Source of the DNA: Candidatus Harpocratesius repetitus | GTDB taxonomy: Archaea > Asgardarchaeota > Lokiarchaeia > Sigyniarchaeales > Promethearchaeaceae | Assembly: GCA_021498095.1 (NCBI GenBank) | Contig: JAIZWK010000001.1 | Location: 124,001 to 188,000 of the forward strand | Direction: 5' to 3' | Length of the DNA stretch: 64,000 nt | In this document: positions 48,301 to 56,413 of the stretch, one piece after another | Position numbering within the stretch: position 1 is the stretch's first letter | How the letters are laid out: every line of letters starts with the position of its first letter | Translations under genes and position numbers: made by a program | Notes under the pieces: generated by a model | What the model saw: the letters and a program-made list of their open reading frames with translations, nothing else | Told to the model about the DNA's origin: nothing | Database searches by the model: none

Positions 48301-50745
48301 TAAAGAAATTTCAATTATCTCTTTGATAGTTTCAAGCTTGCAGGCTTTTGATTGCACAGATATGTGGAGCGTAGAGATTGAATTTCAATTATCTCTTTGA
48401 TAGTTTCAAGCTTGCAGGGGTATAAATGCAAATTCACTTTTGATTGCACAGATATGATTTCAATTATCTCTTTGATAGTTTCAAGCTTGCAGGTATAAAT
48501 GCTATCGAAATGATATTAAACGCTTCTTTTCATTTCAATTATCTCTTTGATAGTTTCAAGCTTGCAGGGCAAGATAATGCAAGATCTTTGGATAATCTGG
48601 ATATTATTTCAATTATCTCTTTGATAGTTTCAAGCTTGCAGGTAGAAAGATATCGATTAGTAGAATTAATTAATGTAAATATTTCAATTATCTCTTTGAT
48701 AGTTTCAAGCTTGCAGGGAGAGATAATACTCTCTCAAGCGCTTCTGCATATTTGTAATTTCAATTATCTCTTTGATAGTTTCAAGCTTGCAGGTTAGTGT
48801 TCAGATAACTGAACCGGAGTGAAAAAAAATAATTTCAATTATCTCTTTGATAGTTTCAAGCTTGCAGGAAGGAAAGGATAGATTTGGATATCTATCCTGG
48901 GATTTATTTCAATTATCTCTTTGATAGTTTCAAGCTTGCAGGAGATAATTAATTTCCTTATATGTAATCTCAAATACAAAATTTCAATTATCTCTTTGAT
49001 AGTTTCAAGCTTGCAGGTCACTTTTTTTTCACTCCTGTTTTTTATCACTCCCGGCATTTCAATTATCTCTTTGATAGTTTCAAGCTTGCAGGTCCGATAT
49101 TGACAGAGGTATTCTCAGGGAACTGTATAATTTCAATTATCTCTTTGATAGTTTCAAGCTTGCAGGTAATATTATATAATCACTATGTCAACTAATAACG
49201 GTCGTATTTCAATTATCTCTTTGATAGTTTCAAGCTTGCAGGGTGGTATGGATGTGCTGGTGTGGATTTGGATGATGAAATTTCAATTATCTCTTTGATA
49301 GTTTCAAGCTTGCAGGTCCCACCATTTTAAAGAGAGCGTTCTTAAACACTCTCTTATTTCAATTATCTCTTTGATAGTTTCAAGCTTGCAGGTTGGAAAC
49401 GTATTTATGCACAGATTATAAAAGGGCTGAGCATTTCAATTATCTCTTTGATAGTTTCAAGCTTGCAGGGGTGTAAATTCACATGCGGAGATTGATTCTC
49501 ATATTGCATTTCAATTATCTCTTTGATAGTTTCAAGCTTGCAGGTAATGATACTAATGCTAACGATTTAGATCTAAGTGGAAATTTCAATTATCTCTTTG
49601 ATAGTTTCAAGCTTGCAGGGACATGAACTCAGAATTGGATAAAATTCTTGAGAGGATATTTCAATTATCTCTTTGATAGTTTCAAGCTTGCAGGAAGGAT
49701 GCTAAACCAGTGTAATATACTCGCGATTGGATTTCAATTATCTCTTTGATAGTTTCAAGCTTGCAGGGTATTTGTATCAGGGGAAGGATTATAAGCCTCA
49801 ATTAATTTCAATTATCTCTTTGATAGTTTCAAGCTTGCAGGTAATTTAGAAGTGTTAAAAACACTTCCTGATGAAAGTGATTTCAATTATCTCTTTGATA
49901 GTTTCAAGCTTGCAGGATTTAATCCTAAACCACCCGAAAAAATACCGGATGGAAATTTCAATTATCTCTTTGATAGTTTCAAGCTTGCAGGTGATTTGAA
50001 CGGGCGTTTATATTTGATGAGAACCTTCAAATTTCAATTATCTCTTTGATAGTTTCAAGCTTGCAGGTGAAGTATTAGAGGTGATCTCAGAGGAATTTGA
50101 TTATCAATTTCAATTATCTCTTTGATAGTTTCAAGCTTGCAGGAAAGGATGTTGGAGTTACCACGAACTGGGAAGTTATCAATTTCAATTATCTCTTTGA
50201 TAGTTTCAAGCTTGCAGGGATGATCTTGTTAAAGAAGGTTATATCGAGCATTACTTATTTCAATTATCTCTTTGATAGTTTCAAGCTTGCAGGGGAAAAT
50301 TTCAATATTATGATGGATCTTGGCACGATATATTTCAATTATCTCTTTGATAGTTTCAAGCTTGCAGGTGTAAAATTGTAATAATTCTAATGTTTTTTGT
50401 ATATGTATTTCAATTATCTCTTTGATAGTTTCAAGCTTGCAGGAAAATTCCCACAATTGCGGACATGATTCAAGATGCAGTATTTCAATTATCTCTTTGA
50501 TAGTTTCAAGCTTGCAGGCATAGATTTTATGCTCAAAGGTGAGTGGGCAGAAAGATATTTCAATTATCTCTTTGATAGTTTCAAGCTTGCAGGAAGAAAT
50601 GTATCTAAAATATCCCCGAAATTGGTTATTTTATTTCAATTATCTCTTTGATAGTTTCAAGCTTGCAGGTCTGATACCAGGTCAGCATTTTAGCAGATCC
50701 CATACATGATTTCAATTATCTCTTTGATAGTTTCAAGCTTGCAGG
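39384..50745 (-). CRISPR. CRISPR array 2, 152 repeats / 151 spacers (hand count)
   Basis: 37-base repeats, plus strand ATTTCAATTATC...CAAGCTTGCAGG, with 36-39 base spacers. As in array 1 the reverse complement ends in ATTGAAAT, so transcription is leftward from the leader at 50746 onward. The leftmost repeat (39384-39420) has one change (TTAACTC for TTATCTC), as expected at the old trailer end. All others that I read are identical. The only fixed difference from array 1 is T for A at position 31. Spacers 39946-39983 and 40247-40284 are identical, two adjacent spacers near 48345 and 48419 overlap by 20 bases, and those near 42568 and 45276 are diverged relatives. Confidence 0.98.
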
Positions 50746-51210
50746 TGCTTCTAAAATGCCCTATACTTCAAAATCAGGCACTAAGAACAAAAACACCTAC
50801 ACTAATTAATATTGAATTTCCTTAAAAATTTATGCATTGGAAATTACTCCAATTAAATATGCACCAAATTCACCGAGAATTCTTCAATTACTTATTATTT
50901 ATGAAAATTCATGGAGGTGGCATGAGATTTATGTTTGAATTTAAATAAAATGAATTTCGTTCAACCTTATTTCACCCATGTGCTTTTAAAAATGAACGGA
51001 AATCGAATTCCTTGGAAAACAGGAAAAAGTGTGAATCCGCCAGTAGATGTTGCTTGATCTTAAGATTTTCAGAAATAATCATTGATAACGCAGTTTGAAT
51101 AAAATTATTGTATGTTTATGATTAACTGAGTAAATATTGGAAAAATTCTAATACAAATTCCAACATTAAAAATTTTGATGCACGGAAAATGAAATATGAA
51201 TAAGAAATTT
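50746..51210 (-). promoter_or_regulatory. Leader of CRISPR array 2
   Basis: Non-coding AT-rich DNA abutting the right-hand repeat. It shares collinear blocks with leader 1: TGCTTCTAAAA versus TGTTCCTAAAA at the junction, AACACCTACACTAATTAAT, TGAATTTAAATAAAATGAAT with TTCGTTCA, AATGAACGGAAATCGAAT and AATTCTAATACAAATTCC (51145). The inverted core CGTTCA (50958-50963) and TGAACG (50993-50998) is kept with a 29-base loop. It points toward array 2, and the adaptation genes start beyond it. Confidence 0.85.
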
Positions 51211-51667
51211 TTTAAGTGCAAAAGCAATCATAGTGTCAACCAATAATATCTCCTGTAGAGTAAAGCGTAGTTGACACAGAACAAGGGTAATGTTTTTATT
51301 TTGGGTTTACGATAAATATTGATAAGTTTAGAAGAAATCGGTCGAAAATTTTATGCAAAATAAAATCAATTTCAAGAGATAGACATAGGACAGGAACAAG
51401 CGAGATTAAACCTGACCAAACCTGACAAGCAAAAATAAAGGAGAAATTCAAAAGTAAAGTTTGGAATGGCAGAAAAATAGTGAAATACAATAATATGAAC
51501 CGTTTTAATTGTGTTAATTCATAGTCTATAGTTAGACAATTGCATGATTACATTTAGTAGCGTTATTGTAATACACTAAAAAGTGAAGGGTGTAATTGTG
51601 ATATTTTTTTGGGGCATATTTTTTTTGAGTAATGTGAAAAAGATTACATAGTTTTGGCGCAAAAATA
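51211..51667. other. Intergenic region between leader 2 and the adaptation operon
   Basis: No gene is seen. TAAAGCGTAGT at 51261 and AGACAATTGCAT near 51534 echo elements beyond leader 1, so homology to the 14.1-14.5 kb region continues. The promoter of the plus-strand adaptation operon should lie in the last 150 bases. A T-rich run at 51604-51625 is the only visible landmark. Confidence 0.5.
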
Positions 51668-54520
51668 ATGGATTTTAAACAATTATTCAAGATTCTTTCA
51701 GCATCTGGTGTTGCTTACAAAAACGGTTGGGAAACATATTCAAAAAATCAATCAAAGGAAATACCTGTCAATCCTACGAATGAAACTTTTAATGAACAGT
51801 TTAAAAAATCTATAGATGGATCATTCAGCATTTTGTCTGATAAGCAGTTTGATTCTAATATTGATGCTGTTTGCAGCGATGAGGGGCATATTGATAATTT
51901 ATGGGATAATTACTATGGTATAATCATAGCGGTAGAATATAAGATTTTTTTTGGTGGGATTTTTGTTCCACATTTAGTAGTTCAAGGATTTAATGGTGAA
52001 ATAACATGGATTCCATTGGTAGATTATGTAATTTTGCGGGTATCTCGTGAAAAGTATTGTTTAGATTGTATCAGGTTAATTTCAAGAAATAAGAAAGAAA
52101 AAGAAGAATCCAAAATCACAAAAGAATCTGTAAACACGAGAGAATCTAAAATCGCAAAAGAATCTGCAAACACGAGAGAATCTAAAATCGCAAAAGAATC
52201 TGTAAACACGAGAGAATCTAAAATCGCAAAAGAATCCAAAATCCCAAGAAAGCATATAAGTTTTAGAGATAACTTTACACAAGATGCGGGTCAATTATAC
52301 CGGATAAATTTACTAAATCACGAAATACAACAGCAATATAGAGCATCGGAGCATTTATGTGATAATTGTTCGACACTAAATAAATCAGCACTTTTTCATT
52401 ATTTTGAGCATCGTTATAATTATTCTTGTTTCCTTTATCCTTTTAGGTGTCATTTATGCGAGGGATGTCGGCGTTGTTGGAGTTGTGAGTATATAGAGAA
52501 GTGTTATGAAGATAAAGGGCTTGGAATATTATTAGATTCTGAAGATATTTTAATTATTAAGGATTTTTTTTCGATTAATCGAGATAAAAAAAGAAAAAAC
52601 AAAGAAGAAAGTAAAAAGCGTGGAAAAGAAATAAATAAAGATAGAGAAGAAAGAATAAAACATAGAGAAAAAAGAAATAAAGAAGAAGAAAGTAAAAAGC
52701 GTGGAAAAGAAATAAATAAAGATAGAGAAGAAAGAATAAAACATAGAGAAAAAAGAAATAAAGAAGAAGAAAGTAAAAAGCGTGGAAGAGAAATAAATAA
52801 AGATAGAGAAGAAAGAATAAAGCATGGAGAAAAAATAAAAAATAAAAATGAAAGTGAAAAAAGCGAGGGGCTCAATAGAGGGCTTTTTTGGTTTTTCCCT
52901 CATAATAAGACACCAAAAATAATCATTGGGAGTTGGGATGAATGTTTATGGGAAGGATTGAAAATTGGGGGGCGTTATTTACTTTATTGTGAACCTGAGG
53001 AAATGATAAACTTTGATGCATTATATAATGGAATTTTACGAGATATTGACAACAGCATTAAAGATTGGAATGATTGGAATGATTGGGATGATTGGAATGA
53101 CTTAAATGATTCAATATTTTCCAGCGAATATAATGGATCAGATAAGGAAAAATCCGACATTGTTGCGCCCCAATATATTAATAAATTTGAAGATAATGAG
53201 ATAAGGCAAAAAGATTACAAGATAATAAGCAAATTTGAGAAATATATTCATTCATGGTTGTTTGAACGAATAAATGAGAATTCTGCAATTTTTAAAGATA
53301 TTTTAGAAGAAATTTTGATTGACACAAAAGACAGCACTAATATCACAAACACCACAAACACTATAAACAGCAAAAACACTGCAAACAACAAAAACACTAT
53401 AAACAGCAAAAACACTGCAAACAACAAAAACACTATAAACAGCAAAAACACTGCAAACAACAAAAACACTATAAACAGCAAAAACACTGCAAACAACAAA
53501 AACACTGCAAACAGCAAAAGCATTCAAATAAGAAAAGAAGATATAACTTCGAAAAATTTGGAAGAACAAAAAGAATGTGAAAAAACTTTGGAAAATCAAA
53601 AAGAGAAGCACATGCATAAACAAAAAAAGAATCAGATGAAGAAGCAAAAAGAGATTCAGATTAATAAAAGTAAGCATGATTCATATAATTCCCAAAATTA
53701 TCAGTCAAAGGTGATTTTGCATGTATCTCATCCAAATACAAATTGGAACATATCGATATATGAGATTTCGAGCGAAAAAGTGGAGAATCGTCAATTTTTA
53801 GGAAATATTGATATTTTTTCTCCAGAAAGGATTCATCTATATGAGAATATTGTTCATAAAAAATGGAGTGCCTTTTCAAGTCGAGATTACAGAGCAGAGC
53901 AATTTTCTGAAATATTATCTGATGATTTTACTTTAAAAAACAGGAGATGTGAAAATGCTGAAGAAACACAATATGCTGAAGAAACACAATATCCTGAAGA
54001 AATACAATATGCTGAAGAAACACAATATCCTGAAGAAACACAATATCCTGAAGAAACACAATATGCTGAAGAAACACAATATGCTGAAGAAACACAATAT
54101 CCTGAAGAAATACAATATGCTGAAGAAACACAATATCCTGAAGAAACACAATATCCTGAAGAAACACAATATCCTGAAGAAACACAATATGCTGAAGAAA
54201 CACAATATCCTGAAAAGATACAAGATAGAGAAGATATGCAAAACTCCTTTTCTGTTGGATTTTTTGGTTTTTATAGTCATGATATGATTAATCTGGAATT
54301 TTATGTTGAAAATTATGCTGGATCTCGACTTTTGGTGAGATTTAGGACTAATACAGTCGATGAGATGGAAAGAAAAAACATCATTGATAATGTAAATTTA
54401 GAAAACAGAAAAAGCATCAATAAAAAGGATTTTTTCTTAAAAAACGAAAAAAATAGCCCATTACGATGGCTAAACTTGAATGATCTAATCGGGCATAAGA
54501 TTTGGTTGGATGTGGTTTAG
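51668..54520 (+). CDS. Unknown Cys-cluster protein with four tandem-repeat tracts, first gene of the adaptation operon
   Basis: 950 residues, not recognised. Ordered parts: residues 1-145, with YYGIIIAVEYKIFFGGIFVP and CLDC near 131; about 200-300, with CDNCS near 231 and a dense FRCHLCEGCRRCWSCEYIEK cluster near 260-278, which looks like a zinc- or iron-sulfur-binding module; about 410-455 with NRGLFWFFPHNKTPKIIIGS; and a C-terminal strand-rich part with FSVGFFGFYSHDMINLEFYV. Between them lie in-frame tandem repeats (12, 27, 12 and 6 residues). It is the gene next to leader 2 and upstream of cas1 in the same direction. A role in spacer acquisition is suggested only by position. No signal peptide or membrane segment seen. 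Confidence 0.7.
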   Translation: MDFKQLFKILSASGVAYKNGWETYSKNQSKEIPVNPTNETFNEQFKKSIDGSFSILSDKQFDSNIDAVCSDEGHIDNLWDNYYGIIIAVEYKIFFGGIFVPHLVVQGFNGEITWIPLVDYVILRVSREKYCLDCIRLISRNKKEKEESKITKESVNTRESKIAKESANTRESKIAKESVNTRESKIAKESKIPRKHISFRDNFTQDAGQLYRINLLNHEIQQQYRASEHLCDNCSTLNKSALFHYFEHRYNYSCFLYPFRCHLCEGCRRCWSCEYIEKCYEDKGLGILLDSEDILIIKDFFSINRDKKRKNKEESKKRGKEINKDREERIKHREKRNKEEESKKRGKEINKDREERIKHREKRNKEEESKKRGREINKDREERIKHGEKIKNKNESEKSEGLNRGLFWFFPHNKTPKIIIGSWDECLWEGLKIGGRYLLYCEPEEMINFDALYNGILRDIDNSIKDWNDWNDWDDWNDLNDSIFSSEYNGSDKEKSDIVAPQYINKFEDNEIRQKDYKIISKFEKYIHSWLFERINENSAIFKDILEEILIDTKDSTNITNTTNTINSKNTANNKNTINSKNTANNKNTINSKNTANNKNTINSKNTANNKNTANSKSIQIRKEDITSKNLEEQKECEKTLENQKEKHMHKQKKNQMKKQKEIQINKSKHDSYNSQNYQSKVILHVSHPNTNWNISIYEISSEKVENRQFLGNIDIFSPERIHLYENIVHKKWSAFSSRDYRAEQFSEILSDDFTLKNRRCENAEETQYAEETQYPEEIQYAEETQYPEETQYPEETQYAEETQYAEETQYPEEIQYAEETQYPEETQYPEETQYPEETQYAEETQYPEKIQDREDMQNSFSVGFFGFYSHDMINLEFYVENYAGSRLLVRFRTNTVDEMERKNIIDNVNLENRKSINKKDFFLKNEKNSPLRWLNLNDLIGHKIWLDVV
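52106..52243 (+). repeat. 36-base in-frame tandem repeat (RESKIAKESVNT)
   Basis: About 3.5 copies of a 12-residue unit, RESKIAKES(V/A)NT. Units are nearly identical at the DNA level, so expansion is recent. It lies between the first and second globular parts of the 950-residue protein. Confidence 0.9.
52597..52840 (+). repeat. 81-base in-frame tandem repeat, three copies
   Basis: A 27-residue charged unit starting NKEEESKKRGKEINK and continuing DREERIKHREKR occurs three times with few changes. It is purine-rich on the plus strand and probably forms a charged helix. Confidence 0.9.
53350..53520 (+). repeat. 36-base in-frame tandem repeat (NTINSKNTANNK)
   Basis: About four copies of a 12-residue Asn/Thr/Lys unit. 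The DNA units (AACACTATAAACAGCAAA then AACACTGCAAACAACAAA) are almost identical. Confidence 0.9.
53956..54225 (+). repeat. 18-base in-frame tandem repeat (AEETQY/PEETQY), about 15 copies
   Basis: Hexapeptide units (A/P)EE(T/I)QY are repeated about 15 times, with a higher-order order of A and P units (A,A,P,A,P,P is followed by nearly the same series). This indicates block duplication. The minus strand is also open here by chance. Confidence 0.92.
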
Positions 54521-54754
54521 ATTAAATCTTATTAGTGAAATCTGTGAAATTTACAAAATAGAACCACCAAGAACAAAACAGAAAAAAAGCAAAATAGAAC
54601 CATTAAGAACAAGCCAAAAAAAAGAAATCAATAAAAATTCAAAGCAACAAACCAAAAAAAGCAAATATATTAACCGTATTTTATAAATAACCGAGAATGG
54701 TAAATTTTATAGTAATTGAAATAAAGAAACAGAAAAAACGGATATGAAATAAAA

Positions 54755-56278
54755 TTGATAATAGTTGTCCAAGAACCAGGAACGCGCTTAGGGAAAACCA
54801 GTGAGCAACTGAAGATTATTCGCAGCGACGGGGAGTTTAAAGTTGCATTCCGTTTAATTGAGTCAATAGTTTGTTTAACGAAATGCTACATTAGTTATGA
54901 TGTTAACATTGCTTGTGCCAATTACGGCATTCCTGTATTTTATATGCGGAAAGGTCATCCAGTAATGGCAACGCTTCCATATGCACATCATGGCTTCGTA
55001 ATTACCCGAAAAGCGCAATTTGATTCGTATTCAAATGGAAAAGGGATGCTTTTGATGACTGCTATAATACTGGGGGCGATAACAAATAAGATTCGTATGA
55101 TAAAATATCTTGCACGAAATATAAAAAGGAATGATGTTCAAAAGGCAAAAGAATTTCAGAATAAAGCGGCTCGAATGGAATTACTAAGGAAAGAAGTGAA
55201 AAAAATTGAAAAAGAAATAAAAAATTGGCATTTAGAGAAAAATCAAAAGATTAAACCACAAAAAAACACTAAAGGCACAAATAATGAGAAGAAAAGGGAA
55301 AATGAGAGAAAGAATAATATAAAGACAGAAAATATAGACAAAAACGAAGAAAAGAAAGAAGGAGAGATTGAAAGCGAAGAAAAGATAGAAAATATTGGCA
55401 ATAGAGAAGAAATGAAAAAAGAAGAAATTGAAAGCGAAAAGAAGATGGAATTTATTGACAGTAGAGAAAAAGATAAAACGAATAATAATGAAAACGATAA
55501 AAAGAAAGAATATGAAGAAGAAAATGAAGAAAAAAATGAAGAAAAAAATGAAAAGAAAATAGAATATCCAACAATTAATAAAAAGAAGAAAGAAGATGAC
55601 AAAATAAGCGAAAAAAATTTAGCGGAATTAAAAAGCAATGAGAAATTTTTCCCACAATTCAAACAACCAAAAGAAATAAAAAAAACCGAGAAAATAAAGA
55701 AATCTAAACCGAATCCAAATGGTTTGCGGGCGAAATTGATGGGTTATGAAGGTAGTGCATCTCGGATCTATTTTGGATTATTGAAAGAAGTATTTCCAAC
55801 AAATTTGGAATTCAGCAAGCGGGTTCGTCGACCTCCTACAGATCCAATAAATGCTTCAATAAGTTTCGGCAATCATCTACTTGCAAATGAGATAATGGTT
55901 GCAATTGTTGTAGCAGGATTGGAGCCTTTTGCAGGTTTTATGCATTCAGATAGATCCGGGCGCCCTTCCTTAGTATTTGATTTAATGGAAGAATTTCGGC
56001 AACCAATAGTAGATCGCTTGATTTTAAGATTATTTCGGAAGCGGATATTGCAGAAGAAGCACTTTACAGATGAAGGCGATGAATTTGGAATGCGTTTTAC
56101 GAAATCTGGAATGGAGATCTTTCTTCGTGAGTTTTATTATTTAGTTCGGAAACAGGGCGAATATATAAAGGGTACATTCATAACTTATCAAAATTTGATG
56201 TTAAACCAAGCGCGAATGATGGTTCGTTATTTTTTGGGTAAAGTAAAATCGTATAAGCCATTTTTAATGAAATGGTAA
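54755..56278 (+). CDS. cas1: Cas1 integrase with a ~155-residue charged insert
   Basis: 507 residues from TTG 54755. An ATG just upstream (54743) runs into a stop after two codons. The N-terminal strand domain has VVQEPGTRLGKTSEQLKI and CANYGIPVFYMRKGHPVMAT. The C-terminal catalytic domain has LMGYEGSASRIYFGLL with E332, GFMHSDRSGRPSLVFDLMEE with H397 and D409, the full metal-binding triad. Residues about 165-322 are a Lys/Glu/Asn-rich insert (EEKNEEKNEKKIEY and similar) between the two, while ordinary Cas1 is about 320-340 residues. Cas1 joins prespacers to the leader end of the array. It is 234 bases after the 950-residue gene and 135 before cas2. Confidence 0.94.
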   Translation: MIIVVQEPGTRLGKTSEQLKIIRSDGEFKVAFRLIESIVCLTKCYISYDVNIACANYGIPVFYMRKGHPVMATLPYAHHGFVITRKAQFDSYSNGKGMLLMTAIILGAITNKIRMIKYLARNIKRNDVQKAKEFQNKAARMELLRKEVKKIEKEIKNWHLEKNQKIKPQKNTKGTNNEKKRENERKNNIKTENIDKNEEKKEGEIESEEKIENIGNREEMKKEEIESEKKMEFIDSREKDKTNNNENDKKKEYEEENEEKNEEKNEKKIEYPTINKKKKEDDKISEKNLAELKSNEKFFPQFKQPKEIKKTEKIKKSKPNPNGLRAKLMGYEGSASRIYFGLLKEVFPTNLEFSKRVRRPPTDPINASISFGNHLLANEIMVAIVVAGLEPFAGFMHSDRSGRPSLVFDLMEEFRQPIVDRLILRLFRKRILQKKHFTDEGDEFGMRFTKSGMEIFLREFYYLVRKQGEYIKGTFITYQNLMLNQARMMVRYFLGKVKSYKPFLMKW

Positions 56279-56413
56279 AAGTGCGTTGAATTTTCCAAAA
56301 AAGAGAAGAAAGTCAAAAAGCAAAGAAGGAAAAAAAGAGAAGAAGGTTAAAAAGCAAAAAAGGAAAAAAAGAGAAGAAGGATAAAAAGAGAACCTAATCG
56401 AAGTGCTTAAAAT
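56279..56413. repeat. Purine-rich tandem repeat between cas1 and cas2
   Basis: About three copies of a ~35-base unit (AAAAAAGAGAAGAAGG..AAAAAGC) fill 56295-56395, with no ribosome site until just before cas2. Similar purine-rich repeats lie at 54540-54620 and 58245-58305, so the spacers between genes of this operon have the same character as the inserts inside the genes. Confidence 0.8.

Noticed and set aside
39399..50456. Similar frames inside array 2 (FNYLFDSFKLAG, CKLETIKEIIEI, ISIISLIVSSLQ).
   Set aside because: Repeat translations again. No ribosome sites and no conserved content between the repeats.
53928..54280. Long minus- and plus-strand frames (FLQDIVFLQHIVF, KHNMLKKHNILKK) over the 18-base repeat.
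   Set aside because: An 18-base repeat without stops stays open in several frames. The sense frame is the one continuous with the 950-residue protein.
55243..55662. Minus-strand frame of 139 codons opposite cas1, Ser/Phe-rich.
   Set aside because: It mirrors the Lys/Glu-rich insert of Cas1. Same reason for the frames opposite the cas2 tail (56901-57398 and 57532-58086).
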